Shown: in pieces, positions 19,027-28,897 of the stretch
Layout of the letters: each line of letters starts with the position of its first letter
Position numbering within the stretch: position 1 is the first letter of the stretch
DNA from: Candidatus Pantoea bituminis
Lineage (GTDB): Bacteria; Pseudomonadota; Gammaproteobacteria; Enterobacterales; Enterobacteriaceae
DNA length: 64,000 bases
Assembly (NCBI RefSeq): GCF_018842675.1
Contig: NZ_JAGTWO010000004.1
Location: forward strand, 1,426,001 to 1,490,000
Reading direction: 5' to 3'
Program-made: the position numbers and the translations under genes
The notes under the pieces: model-generated
Databases searched by the model: none
Told to the model about the DNA's origin: nothing
Seen by the model: the letters and a program-made list of their open reading frames with translations, nothing else

Positions 19027-19708
19027 GTTCAGTGTTAATTCCACGCCTTACGCCTGGCCGTTTGATGGCGGCTTTAGCCCAGCCAATACCGCGCTGGTGA
19101 TTATTGATATGCAGACCGATTTCTGTGGAGTAGGCGGTTATGTCGATAGCATGGGTTATGACATTGCGTTAACGCGCGCGCCAATCGAACCGATTAAAGC
19201 GGTGCTGGCGCGGATGCGTGCGTTGGATTTTCCCATCATTCATACGCGAGAAGGGCACCGACCCGATCTCAGCGATCTACCAGCGAATAAGCACTGGCGT
19301 TCGAAGCGCATGAATGCCGAGATCGGTGGCGCAGGGCCGTGCGGGCGGATATTGACGCGCGGTGAACCGGGCTGGGAAATCATTCCTGAACTGGCGCCGC
19401 TACCGGGCGAGGTGATTATTGATAAGCCCGGCAAAGGATCGTTTTACGCCACCGATCTGGAATTAGTGCTGCGCAGTCGTGGAATCCGTAATTTGATTCT
19501 TACTGGCATCACAACCGATGTCTGCGTCCACACCACGCTGCGTGAAGCCAACGATCGCGGTTTTGAGTGTCTGGTGTTAGCCGATTGTTGTGCGGCGACT
19601 GAAGTGAAGCACCACGAAGCGGCATTAAGCATGATTCATATGCAAGGCGGGATTTTTGGTGCGGTGGCCAGTTCAGCCGCGTTGCTGGATGGGTTGCATT
19701 CCGCATAA
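19019..19708 (+). CDS. Isochorismatase-like cysteine hydrolase, biuret amidohydrolase (BiuH)-like
   Basis: 229 residues. The expected triad is D30 ([12 protein letters not shown]), K136 ([10 protein letters not shown]) and C169 ([11 protein letters not shown]). Segments [34 protein letters not shown] and [13 protein letters not shown] agree closely with what I remember of Rhizobium BiuH, whose triad (D36, K142, C175) would be offset by a constant six residues. BiuH hydrolyses biuret to allophanate and ammonia. RutB (ureidoacrylate hydrolase) is the nearest alternative. It starts inside the permease gene, so the three genes form one operon. Its last codons belong to the first unit of the downstream tandem repeat. 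Confidence 0.8.
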   Translation: MPEFSVNSTPYAWPFDGGFSPANTALVIIDMQTDFCGVGGYVDSMGYDIALTRAPIEPIKAVLARMRALDFPIIHTREGHRPDLSDLPANKHWRSKRMNAEIGGAGPCGRILTRGEPGWEIIPELAPLPGEVIIDKPGKGSFYATDLELVLRSRGIRNLILTGITTDVCVHTTLREANDRGFECLVLADCCAATEVKHHEAALSMIHMQGGIFGAVASSAALLDGLHSA

Positions 19709-20096
19709 TGCGCTGCCATCCCACCAGCGTCTGCTTATCTGCCCCTTCCTCCGCATACGGGGAAGGTTGGGATGGGTTGTATTCAGCGTAATGCGCTCCC
19801 ATCCCACCAGCGTTTGCTTATCTGCCCCTTCCTCCGCGTGCAGGGGAAGGTTGGGATGGGTTGCATTCAGCGCTCCCATCCCACCAGCGTTTGCTTATCT
19901 GCCCCTTCCTCCACGTGCGGGGAAGGTTGGGATGGGTTGCATTCAGCGCTCCCATCTCACCAGCATCTGCTTATCTGCCCCTTCCTCCGCGTGCGGGGAA
20001 GGTGGGATGGGTTGCATTCAGCGTAATGCGCTCCCATCCCACCAGCGTCTGCTTATCTGCCCCTTCCTCCGCGTGCGGGGAAGGTTGGGATGGGGG
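19688..20096 (+). repeat. Tandem array of five approximately 80-bp palindromic units
   Basis: The aligned CCACCAGCGT segments fall at 19721, 19804, 19881, 19957 and 20039, giving periods of 83, 77, 76 and 82. Each unit contains CCTTCC...GGAAGG within CCATCCCACC...GGGATGGG, a REP-like hairpin. Length differences come from an optional TAATG next to GCGCT. The unit edge GATGGGTTGCATT is identical to the last codons of the preceding gene (19688-19700), so the array appears to have grown by copying the gene end plus a REP. The gap 19709-20170 holds nothing else. Confidence 0.9.
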
Positions 20097-20170
20097 ACAG
20101 CGCGCAGAGGATAAAGGCAGCGCAGACAACCGTTGCCAACCATCAGCTCGCTGAAATAAAAGCATAAACA

Positions 20171-22350
20171 TCAACCCGGACGTACCATGCTCACAATTTC
20201 CTCTACCGGCACCGCCTTACTGAACAGGTAGCCCTGAAGTTGATTACATCCGGCATCGGCCAGTGCAGACATTTGCCCCTGCGTCTCAACGCCTTCAGCC
20301 GTTACCGTTAATCCCATGGCATGCCCCAGTTTCACCACCGACTCGATAATCGCCACAGAATTCTCCGCCACGCCCAGCGATTGCGTAAACGAGCGGTCAA
20401 TTTTGATTTTATCGACCGGAAAAGTGCTGAGGTAATTCAGGCTGGAGTAGCCGGTGCCAAAATCGTCTAGGGCAATACGGAAACCGGCTTCACGCAAAGC
20501 CACGATAATCGCCCGCGCCTCGTGCTCATCCTCAATCAACACCCCTTCAGTGATTTCCAGCTCAATAAACTGAGGATCACCACCTGCTTGCTGCACAACA
20601 TCCATGATCCGCTGTACAAAACCGGTGGTACGGAACTGAACCGGTGAAACGTTTACCGCCACAATTAAACCGTTAAACCGCTGCTGGGTTTTACACGCCT
20701 CGCGTAATACCCATTCGCCGAGCGGAATAATCAATCCCGTCTCTTCAGCAATCGCAATAAATTCGCCGGGGAGATCTCGCCCCGTTCAGCATGTTTCCAG
20801 CGAAGTAACGCTTCGATGGTCACTACCTGCTGACCGCTAATGTCCATTAACGGCTGATACCACACTTCCAGCCCTTGGTAGTTTTGCAGGGCGGCACGCA
20901 AATCTGCCGCGATGGTTTGCCGGGTTTGCACCGACTCATCCATGGCACGCTCAAACTGACGATACTTGCCGCGTCCGCTGCTTTTGGCTTCATACAACGC
21001 GATATCCGCTTTGCGCATGAGTTCTAGCCGATCTAAACCATCTTTGGGTGCCAGCGTCAGTCCAATACTGGCACCGCTCCAGATTTCGCTGCCAAAGAGG
21101 GTAAAAGGTTGGCTTAATTCATCAATGATGCGCTGCGCCAGTGCCTGAACTTGCCCGATGTTATCGACATCCGGCATCACCACAATAAACTCATCGCCGC
21201 CGATGCGCCCCACGGTATCGCTGGCGCGGACTAATGCATTCAGACGATGCGCCACTGCGATGATCAGTTCATCTCCGGCGTGATGACCATGGGTATCGTT
21301 GATGGTTTTAAAGCGATCAAGATCAATCAACAGCAGAGCAACGCGCTGCTCCTGCCGCGCTGCAAGCGCCAACGCCTGGGTCAGACGATCTTCCACCAGT
21401 GCACGATTCGGTAGGCCAGTTAATACGTCATGAAACGCTAAATGCTGTGCCTGCGCCTCGCTGGCTCCCAGCTTCAGCATCGATTGCGACAGGTTAAGCG
21501 ATGAGATCCACAATCTGCGCACCATGTAAATACAGAGCAGGGTAATAACCAACACCGCAATGCCGGTGGTGGGGCCAACCGCCCGCAGCATTTGCGCGCC
21601 GGGGCGGGCAGGGATCCAATTGATATAGCCGACCGCTTCACCGGCTTGTGAAACGATCAAATAGCGCGCCAGGGTGCCGGGTTTCGGCGTACCGTCAGAG
21701 AAATGCAGGCCCGCTAACTGATTGCGTTCCGCCAGTCCTGCCAGGTAACCATCATCTAAAAATTTCAGGCTGATCAGGCGAAAGTTCGCGCCAGGCTGAC
21801 TGTCACGCTTGATATCTCCGACGGCCAAAGCGGCGGCCCGCCCGCCAATCTGTGCATAATCAACCCCATCCTGATGCTGAGAATTGTGGATCAGTGGGCT
21901 TTGCAACACATCTTGCACTAAACGATCTTCGCTCTCGATCGTCACTGCCTGTCCGTCACGCCAGATCCGAGAAACACGGTTTTGCGCATCCAGCACCATC
22001 ACCACCTGATGATCAAACATTTCATAGAGCCAGCTGCCGACGTTTTCATCCAGCCAGCGCGGGTCAGTCTGCGCCTGCGCCAGGTGCTGTTCAAACGGCG
22101 ACCAGCGTGACAGGCTGCGCAACTGCCGCAAATGCTCATTCAGGCTCTGCGAAAAAGAGGCTTCTATCATGCGCTGCTGCTGCTGTTTTGCTTCACTATT
22201 GGTTAAGGAGGTGCCAAGAAACAGCGCCATGCCTGCGCCAATGAAGGTAAGAAGCAGAATGGCAATCAGCGGCAGTAATACCTGTCGAACGAAAGTGCGG
22301 CGAAAATCACCAGAAAGTTTGATGCTGTTAATCATTTTAAGAGTTCGCAT
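20171..22350 (-). CDS. Membrane GGDEF-EAL protein with periplasmic CHASE4-like sensor, frame broken once
   Basis: The full product is 726 residues once a missing base in the G run at 20768-20771 (C run on the coding strand) is restored, giving ISPGEFIAIAEETGLIIPLGEW. Order: N-terminal membrane helix (about 15-42), a periplasmic sensor to about 255 that resembles CHASE4, a second helix, a GGDEF domain with intact motif at 384-388, then an EAL domain with EAL at 513-515, DDFGTGYSSL and AEGVET. Both catalytic signatures look intact, so it could make and/or break cyclic-di-GMP. It stands alone, convergent with the BiuH operon and divergent from phnF. Confidence 0.85.
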
Positions 22351-22537
22351 AACAGAGAGGGTTCAGGTTAAAAACTAGCAGAATCCTGCTAACCTGCACG
22401 TTAACGTACCCAGCAGCTTGTTGTTGAATTGCCACCAAAATTTGCGTAACGCCTCGCAAACTTAACAGTTAAGTGATTTTTATCAGAAGCGGGTCCGTTG
22501 AGCTGTGATCATGCTGTCTTAAAGCAAATTCATCGTG

Positions 22538-22566
22538 GCGTCATTCATCAGTCACCGTTCTGTCAT
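22538..22566 (+). promoter_or_regulatory. Pho box (PhoB site) before phnF
   Basis: Three direct repeats in exact 11-base steps: GCGTCAT (22538), CAGTCAC (22549) and CTGTCAT (22560), against the seven-base Pho-box half CTGTCAT. A GGTAAT near 22580 lies where a PhoB-dependent -10 element should be. This places the phnF-P unit under phosphate-starvation control. It also shows that the upstream in-frame ATG at 22578 lies in the promoter, not in the protein. Between here and the GGDEF-EAL start (22351-22537) I see no gene. Confidence 0.82.
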
Positions 22567-22649
22567 CTAAAAACTTCATGGTAATGCCATCACGCAGCGC
22601 CCTTTTCAGCTGCCTTTATTTCTCATTAACGCGTGAGGATTTGATCGTG

Positions 22650-23363
22650 ATGGAGTTATCCAGACATCCGACCACTGTGTATCAGGCTGTTGCCGCCCAA
22701 CTGGAACAGGCGCTGCAGCAACGTTACCGCTGTGGTGATTATCTGCCTTCTGAGCAGCAACTGGCCGATCACTACGCAGTGAATCGCCATACGCTGCGCC
22801 GTGCGGTGGATGAACTCGTGCACAAAGGGTTGCTGCAGCGTCGTCACGGCGTGGGCATTTTGGTGCTAATGCGACCCTATAACTATCCGCTGCATGCCCA
22901 GGCGCGCTTCAGTCAAAACCTGTTGGAGCAGGGTAGCCATCCCACCAGCGAGCGGCTGTTAGCGGTATTGCGTCCCGCCAGCAACGAGGTCGCCAGCGCG
23001 TTGGCTGTTGCCGAAGGCGATAACGTCATCCATTTGCGGACGCTGCGCCGGGTTAATGGCGTGCCGGTCTGCGTGATCAATCATTTCCTGCCCGATCTCA
23101 GTTGGTGGACGCTACTTCAGCGTTTCAACAGCGGATCGCTGCACGATTATCTTGCTCAACACACCGGTAAACATCTGGTCCGCACGCAGACGCGAATCAG
23201 CACCCGCCGCGCGCAGGCCAAAGAGTGCAAACAGCTGGAGATTGCACTGCAATCGCCTCTGCTGTGCGTGCGCACCTTGAATAAAACCACCGATGGCGCC
23301 ATGGCGGAATACTCCGTCAGCGTAACGCGCGGCGACATGATTGAACTCACTCTGGAGCATTAA
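22650..23363 (+). CDS. phnF: Phosphonate utilisation regulator PhnF (GntR/HutC family)
   Basis: About 237 residues. The N-terminal winged helix has YRCGDYLPSEQQLADHYAVNRHTLRRAVDELVHKGLLQRRHGVGI. The C-terminal UTRA/HutC domain has SQNLLEQGSHPTSERLL and AEYSVSVTRGDMIEL. The match to enterobacterial PhnF is close along its length. The ATG at 22650, preceded by GAGGAT, gives the usual PhnF N-terminus (MELSRHPT). It probably represses or fine-tunes the phn genes in response to a phosphonate, below PhoB control. Its stop overlaps the phnG start by one base. Confidence 0.92.
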   Translation: MELSRHPTTVYQAVAAQLEQALQQRYRCGDYLPSEQQLADHYAVNRHTLRRAVDELVHKGLLQRRHGVGILVLMRPYNYPLHAQARFSQNLLEQGSHPTSERLLAVLRPASNEVASALAVAEGDNVIHLRTLRRVNGVPVCVINHFLPDLSWWTLLQRFNSGSLHDYLAQHTGKHLVRTQTRISTRRAQAKECKQLEIALQSPLLCVRTLNKTTDGAMAEYSVSVTRGDMIELTLEH

Positions 23364-23812
23364 TGGAACAGCAAACCGCCCGCCAGCACTGGCTTTCGGT
23401 GCTGGCACACAGCAGTGCAGCCAATCTCAAGGCGCACTGGCAGGCACTCAATCTTCATCCTGCTTTCACCCTGATCCGTCCGGCAGAAATTGGCCTGACG
23501 CGCTTGCAAGCGCGAATGGGTGCCAGCGGCAAACGCTTCGTGATGGGCGATGCTACCGTCACGCGCGCCGTGGTGCAGTTGGAAGATGGCACCTTGGGTT
23601 ACAGCTATCTGTTGGGGCGAGATAAAGCCCAGGCTGAGCGCTGTGCCCTGATCGATGCATTGATGCAGCAGCCGGAATTTCGCGTGCTGTTACAGGAAAA
23701 AGTGATTACGCCGCTGGCGGCCTTACGTGATGAGCAGCGACAGCTGCGCGCACGCGAAATAGCCAGCAGCAAAGTGGACTTCTTTACGCTGGTACGCGGA
23801 GATAATGAATGA
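23363..23812 (+). CDS. phnG: C-P lyase subunit PhnG
   Basis: 149 residues, the same size as E. coli PhnG (150). It has the family opening ARQHWLSVLAHS, the core FTLIRPAEIGLTRLQARMGASG, and VDFFTLVRGDNE at the end. PhnG is part of the PhnGHIJ core complex, which with PhnI displaces adenine from ATP by phosphonate to make a ribosyl-phosphonate triphosphate. Its TGA overlaps the phnH ATG by four bases. Confidence 0.93.
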   Translation: MEQQTARQHWLSVLAHSSAANLKAHWQALNLHPAFTLIRPAEIGLTRLQARMGASGKRFVMGDATVTRAVVQLEDGTLGYSYLLGRDKAQAERCALIDALMQQPEFRVLLQEKVITPLAALRDEQRQLRAREIASSKVDFFTLVRGDNE

Positions 23813-24384
23813 CTTTACTGGCAAGTTTTAACCATCCGGTGGCCGATTCGCAGCGCGCCTTTCGCCGCATCCTCAAAGCGATGAGCGAGCCAGGCGTGAT
23901 GGTGTCGCTGCCGCTGCAACAGGGTTGGGGTGCGTTATCGCCCGCTGCCACTGCGGTGTTACTGACATTGGTGGATCAGGAAAGCCCGCTGTGGATCGAT
24001 GCGAAAATAGATAATGAACAGCTTCGCAGCAACCTGCGTTTTCATACCGGCGTACCGATTAGCGACAGCTGTGGTGCGTCGTTTGCCTTAAGCCACGCCA
24101 CTTCGCAACCCAATCCCGCCGATTTTGCGGCAGGCGATAACCTGTCGCCGGAGAAAAGCACCACGCTAATCATTGAAGTGCCTTCACTGAATGGCGGACT
24201 GACGCTGCGCTTGTCGGGGCCGGGCCTGCGTGAAACACGCGCCATTGCGCCTCAGTTGCCGGAGAGCGTGCTGGAATATCTGCGCACCCGACCACATCCG
24301 TTTCCACAGGGTGTTGATCTGATCTTCACCTGTGGCGAAGCGATGATGGCGCTGCCGCGCTCTACCGACGTGGAGGTCTGCTGA
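23809..24384 (+). CDS. phnH: C-P lyase subunit PhnH
   Basis: 191 residues (E. coli 194). The opening FNHPVADSQRAFRRILKAMSEPGV and later FPQGVDLIFTCGEAMMALPRSTDVEV are PhnH hallmarks. It has a PLP-transferase-like fold without the cofactor and joins PhnG, PhnI and PhnJ in the core complex. It overlaps phnG by four bases and phnI by one (TGATG), in a tightly coupled operon. Confidence 0.93.
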   Translation: MTLLASFNHPVADSQRAFRRILKAMSEPGVMVSLPLQQGWGALSPAATAVLLTLVDQESPLWIDAKIDNEQLRSNLRFHTGVPISDSCGASFALSHATSQPNPADFAAGDNLSPEKSTTLIIEVPSLNGGLTLRLSGPGLRETRAIAPQLPESVLEYLRTRPHPFPQGVDLIFTCGEAMMALPRSTDVEVC

Positions 24385-25460
24385 TGTATGTTGCGGTGAA
24401 AGGGGGCGAAAAGGCGATTGCCAATGCCCATCAGTTACAGGCTGATTTGCGTCGCGGTAGCCGAGACGTCGCCGAGCTAGGCTGTGATCAGGTCGCCCAA
24501 CAATTGGGTTTAGCGGTGGATCGGGTGATGACCGAAGGCGGTATTTACGATCCTGAGCTGGCAGCGCTGGCGATCAAACAAGCCAGCGGCGACTTAGTCG
24601 AGGCGATTTTCCTGCTGCGCGCCTATCGCACCACCTTGCCACGTCTGGCGGAAAGCACGCCGCTGGCAACCCGGCACATGCGCATCGAGCGGCGGATTTC
24701 AGCGGTCTACAAAGATTTGCCTGGTGGCCAGGTATTAGGCCCCACCTACGATTACAGCCATCGACTGCTCGACTTCACATTGTTGGCAAACGGTGAAACA
24801 CCCGCCGCACCGCGAGACGATCAGGCGCTGCCGCAGCGTTGCCCGCACATGTTCAGCATGATGAGTGAAGAAGGGTTAGCGGCCAGTGAAAAGGATGATG
24901 GCAGCGAACCCACCGATATTACTCGCGAGCCGATCGATTTTCCCGCTTCGCGTGCCGCCCGTTTGCAACAACTGGTGCGCGGCGACGAAGGTTTTCTGCT
25001 GGCGTTGGGCTACTCCACGCAGCGCGGTTACGGTCGCACCCATCCTTTCGCCGGCGAAATTCGCACCGGCTATCTCAGCGTCAGCATCTGCCCGGAAGAG
25101 CTCGGTTTTGAGCTAGAGATCGGCGAACTGCTGTTGACCGAATGCGAAATGGTCAATGGTTTCACCCATAACGGCGAACAGGCACCGCAGTTTACCCGCG
25201 GCTACGGCCTGGTATTTGGTCGCGCCGAACGCAAAGCGATGGCGATGGCGTTAGTGGATCGCGCGTTGCAAACCCGCGAATACGGCGAACGTATCACCAG
25301 CCCGGCGCAAGACGAAGAGTTTGTGCTGTCGCACGCCGACAACGTTGAAGCAGCGGGCTTCGTTTCCCACTTAAAACTGCCGCACTACGTCGATTTCCAG
25401 GCGGAGCTGGAACTGCTGAAGCAGCTGCGTCAGGATCATCAGGAGCGTAACCATGGCTGA
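24384..25460 (+). CDS. phnI: C-P lyase subunit PhnI, purine ribonucleoside triphosphate phosphonylase
   Basis: 358 residues (E. coli 354). It begins MYVAVKGGEKAIANAH, with VMTEGGIYDPELAALA, GQVLGPTYDYSHRLLDF, and the C-terminal half YLSVSICPEELGFELEIGELLLTECEMV. PhnI is the nucleosidase of the complex, joining phosphonate to C1' of ATP with loss of adenine. It overlaps phnJ by eight bases. Confidence 0.93.
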   Translation: MYVAVKGGEKAIANAHQLQADLRRGSRDVAELGCDQVAQQLGLAVDRVMTEGGIYDPELAALAIKQASGDLVEAIFLLRAYRTTLPRLAESTPLATRHMRIERRISAVYKDLPGGQVLGPTYDYSHRLLDFTLLANGETPAAPRDDQALPQRCPHMFSMMSEEGLAASEKDDGSEPTDITREPIDFPASRAARLQQLVRGDEGFLLALGYSTQRGYGRTHPFAGEIRTGYLSVSICPEELGFELEIGELLLTECEMVNGFTHNGEQAPQFTRGYGLVFGRAERKAMAMALVDRALQTREYGERITSPAQDEEFVLSHADNVEAAGFVSHLKLPHYVDFQAELELLKQLRQDHQERNHG

Positions 25461-26300
25461 GTTAAGCGGCTACAACAACGGCTATCTGGATGAGCAAACC
25501 AAGCGCACCCTTCGCCGCGCCATTCTAAAAGCGGTGGCGATCCCCGGTTATCAGGTGCCGTTTGCCGGACGTGAAATGCCAATGCCTTATGGCTGGGGCA
25601 CGGGGGTATTCAGGTCACCGCCAGCATCATTGGCGATCAGGATGTGCTGAAGGTGATTGACCAGGGCGCAGATGACACCACCAATGCGGTGTCGATACGC
25701 CGCTTTTTCCAACGCGTCAGCGGTGCGGCAGTGACAGAGCGCACGGTGGATGCAACGCTGATTCAGACGCGCCACCGTATCCCGGAAACGCCGCTGGAGG
25801 AGGATCAGATCCTGATCTATCAGGTGCCGATCCCGGAGCCGCTGCGCTTTATCGAACCGCGTGAGACTGAAACCCGCACCCTGCACGCTTTGGAAGAGTA
25901 CGGCATCATGCAGGTGAAACTCTATGAAGACATCGCGCGTTACGGCCATATCGCCACCACGTATGCCTATCCGGTGAAAGTGAATAATCGCTACGTCATG
26001 GATCCTTCGCCCATTCCTAAATTCGACAACCCGAAAATGAATATGATGCCGGCGCTGCAACTGTTTGGTGCCGGACGCGAAAAACGCATCTATGCGTTGC
26101 CGCCCTACACCAAAGTAGAAAGCCTGGATTTTGACGATCACCCCTTTAGCGTGCAGCAGTGGGAAGCGCCTTGCGCGCTGTGCGGCTCGCGTCACAGCTA
26201 CCTTGATGAAGTGGTCATGGATGATCAGGGCACACGCATGTTTGTGTGCTCGGACACCGATTTTTGCCATCAGCAGCAGGAACAACATCATGCACAGTGA
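25453..26300 (+). CDS. phnJ: C-P lyase catalytic subunit PhnJ (radical SAM), frame broken once
   Basis: 282 residues after adding one G to the run at 25602-25606 (PYGWGTGG-IQVTASIIG). The rest is nearly colinear with E. coli PhnJ: DVLKVIDQGADDTTNAVSIR, the RHRIPETPL, IPEPLRFIEPRETETRT and YPVKVNNRYVMDPSPIPKF segments, and a C-terminal cysteine set (CALCG, then FVCSDTDFC) that ligates the 4Fe-4S cluster and supplies the radical chemistry. PhnJ cleaves the carbon-phosphorus bond of ribosyl-1-phosphonate phosphate. The key residues are intact, so loss of function by this frameshift would be surprising next to an otherwise intact operon. Confidence 0.9.
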
Positions 26301-27050
26301 ACAGCCGCTGCTTGCGGTAAATAATCTCACCCACCTTTACGCGCCGGGCAAAGGTTTTGAAGCGGTGAGTTTTGATCTCTATCCCGGTGAAGTGCTGGGC
26401 ATTGTCGGGGAATCGGGTTCGGGCAAAACCACGTTGTTGCGCAGCCTTTCAGCACGCTTAACGCCGCAACAGGGCACGATTTTATACGGTGAACATGACC
26501 TGTATCAAATGAGCGAAAGCGACCGCCGCCGCTTGCTGCGTACCGAATGGGGCGTGGTGCATCAGCATCCGCTGGACGGATTACGTGCGCAGGTCACCGC
26601 AGGCGGCAATATCGGTGAACGATTAATGGCGGTGGGGCATCGTCATTATGGTGAGATCCGCGCTGAAGCCAGCCACTGGTTGCAGGAAGTCGAGATTGCA
26701 GCGAACCGCATTGATGATTTACCCACCACCTTCTCCGGGGTATGCAGCAGCGTTTGCAGATTGCCCGCAACCTGGTGACGCAGCCGAAACTGGTGTTTAT
26801 GGATGAGCCTACCGGTGGGCTGGATGTGTCGGTACAGGCGCGCTTGCTGGATATGCTGCGCACGCTGGTGCGTGAACTCAATCTGGCGGTGATCATTGTC
26901 ACCCACGATCTCGGCGTGGCGCGGTTGCTGGCGCATCGCCTGCTGGTGATGAAACAAGGCCGGGTGGTAGAAAGCGGCTTGACCGATCGGGTGTTGGACG
27001 ATCCACATCATCCTTATACCCAACTGCTGGTCTCCTCGGTGCTTAATTAA
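26290..27050 (+). CDS. phnK: C-P lyase accessory ATPase PhnK, frame broken once
   Basis: 253 residues after adding one G to the run at 26737-26740 (TTFSGG-MQQRLQIARNLV). It is an ABC ATPase with Walker A GESGSGKTT near residue 42, signature SGGMQQRLQIAR and Walker B LVFMDEPTGGLD. In E. coli PhnK docks on the PhnGHIJ core and drives a conformational step; it is not a transport ATPase. It overlaps phnJ by 11 bases. Confidence 0.9.
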
Positions 27051-27060
27051 GGTGATGAAC

Positions 27061-27764
27061 ATGAACACACAACTTCGCGTCGAGCAGCTGTGCAAAACGT
27101 TTGTGCTGCACAACCAAAACAGCGTGGCGCTGCCGGTGTTACAGGACGCCAGCCTTGAAGTGAATCAGGGGAATGCGTAGTGCTGCATGGTCATTCGGGC
27201 AGCGGAAAATCCACGCTGTTGCGCGCGCTTTATGGCAATTATCAGGCCAACAGCGGTCATATCTGGCTGCAACACAGGGGCGAATGGATGGATATGGCGC
27301 AGGCCCCGGCGCGCCAGATTATTGCGATTCGCCGCGATACGATCGGCTGGGTAAGCCAGTTTTTGCGGGTGATCCCGCGCGTGCCAACGCTGGAAATTGT
27401 CATGCAGCCACTGCTAGAACGGGGTGTTGAGCGCGCCTTTTGCGAACAGCGCGCCAAAGAGCTGCTGACGCGCCTCAACGTGCCAGAACGTCTGTGGGCG
27501 CTGGCACCGTCAACCTTTTCTGGCGGCGAACAGCAACGCGTCAATATTGCCCGCGGCTTTATCGCTGATTATCCGGTGCTGCTGCTGGATGAACCCACCG
27601 CGTCACTCGACAGCGCCAACAGCGCGGCGGTGGTGAGTTTGATTGAACAGGCACGCACACGCGGTGCGGCGATTGTCGGTATCTTTCACGATCAGGCGGT
27701 GCGCGAGCGGGTGGCGGATCGCCTGCACGTTATGCAGCCGGTTAGCTCGGGAGCGGATGCATGA
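27061..27764 (+). CDS. phnL: C-P lyase accessory ATPase PhnL, frame broken once
   Basis: 234 residues after adding one G to the run at 27168-27171 ([19 protein letters not shown]). Walker A is [10 protein letters not shown], then [25 protein letters not shown], signature [15 protein letters not shown] and Walker [12 protein letters not shown]. PhnL stacks on PhnK in the larger C-P lyase assembly. As written, the first frame ends at TAG 27178-27180. The phnL stop overlaps phnM by four bases. Confidence 0.9.
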
Positions 27765-28897
27765 TCATCAATAACGTCAAACTGGTACTGGAAAAAGAGG
27801 TGATCGCCGGATCGCTGGAGATGCGTGATGGCTTTATCGCCAGCTTTAGCGAAACCCGCAGCCAACAGCCGGGCGCGCTGGATGGCGAAGGCGCGTTTCT
27901 GCTGCCCGGTTTAGTTGAGCTGCATACTGACAACCTCGATAAATTTTTTACCCCGCGCCCGAAAGTTGACTGGCCAGCGCATTCCGCGATGAGCAGCCAC
28001 GACGCGCTGATGATCGCCAGCGGTATCACCACCGTGCTGGACGCGATTGGCGTCGGCGATGTCCGTGATGGTGGCCATCGGCTGGATAATCTTAGCAAAA
28101 TGATTGATGCCATCCGCGACAGCAACCGCAAAGGGGTGAATCGCGCGGAGCACTTGCTGCATCTGCGCTGTGAATTACCGCATGCCAGCACGCTGCCGCT
28201 GTTTGAAGCCTTGATGAGCACGCCGGAGCTGGCGCTGGTGTCATTGATGGATCATTCGCCCGGCCAGCGGCAATACGTTTCGCTGGAAAAGTATCGGCAA
28301 TATTTCCAAGGGAAATATCATCTCAACGATCGGCAGATGGATGAATTTGAGCGCGAGCAGTTAACGCTGGCGGAAGCCTGGTCACAGCCCAACCGTCTGG
28401 CGATTGCTGCACGGTGCCGTGAGCAACAGATTACGCTCGCCAGTCATGATGATGCCACCGTGGCGCATGTTGAAGAGTCGTTTGCCGTTGGCAGCGCCAT
28501 CGCTGAATTTCCGACTCAGCTGGAAGCGGCGCGCGCTTCACGCCATCGCGGTATGCAGGTATTGATGGGTGCGCCGAACATTGTGCGCGGCGGCTCGCAC
28601 TCCGGCAACGTCGCCGCCTGGGAGCTGGCTTCACAGGGTATGCTGGATATTCTCTCGTCAGACTACTATCCCGCCAGCCTGCTGGACGCCGCGTTTCTTC
28701 TGGCGGCTGACGATCGCAATAGCCTGAAGTTGCCGCAGGCGATTGCGCTGGTGACGTGTAATCCCGCCCGGGCGATCGGACTGGATGATCGTGGCGTGAT
28801 TGCTGAAGGCCGCCGCGCCGATTTAGTGCTGGCGCACACCGAACATGGTCATCCGCATATCCGCCACGTCTGGGCCAAAGGGCGGCAGGTTTATTGA
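27761..28897 (+). CDS. phnM: PhnM, ribosyl-phosphonate triphosphate diphosphohydrolase
   Basis: 378 residues, intact. It is an amidohydrolase-fold protein with the PhnM motif [23 protein letters not shown], later [25 protein letters not shown] and ILSSDYYP. PhnM removes pyrophosphate from the ribosyl triphosphate phosphonate made by PhnGHI, preparing the substrate for PhnJ. It overlaps phnN by four bases. Confidence 0.94.
   Translation: MIINNVKLVLEKEVIAGSLEMRDGFIASFSETRSQQPGALDGEGAFLLPGLVELHTDNLDKFFTPRPKVDWPAHSAMSSHDALMIASGITTVLDAIGVGDVRDGGHRLDNLSKMIDAIRDSNRKGVNRAEHLLHLRCELPHASTLPLFEALMSTPELALVSLMDHSPGQRQYVSLEKYRQYFQGKYHLNDRQMDEFEREQLTLAEAWSQPNRLAIAARCREQQITLASHDDATVAHVEESFAVGSAIAEFPTQLEAARASRHRGMQVLMGAPNIVRGGSHSGNVAAWELASQGMLDILSSDYYPASLLDAAFLLAADDRNSLKLPQAIALVTCNPARAIGLDDRGVIAEGRRADLVLAHTEHGHPHIRHVWAKGRQVY

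Noticed and set aside
22578..22649. N-terminal extension of PhnF from the ATG at 22578
   Set aside because: This stretch lies at the -10 and leader of the Pho-box promoter, and the 22650 start gives the normal PhnF N-terminus with a good ribosome site.
25453..27764. phnJ, phnK and phnL as pseudogenes
   Set aside because: Each has one missing base in a G run and otherwise full conservation of catalytic motifs, and the same error type recurs throughout the window. Sequence error is the simpler reading.
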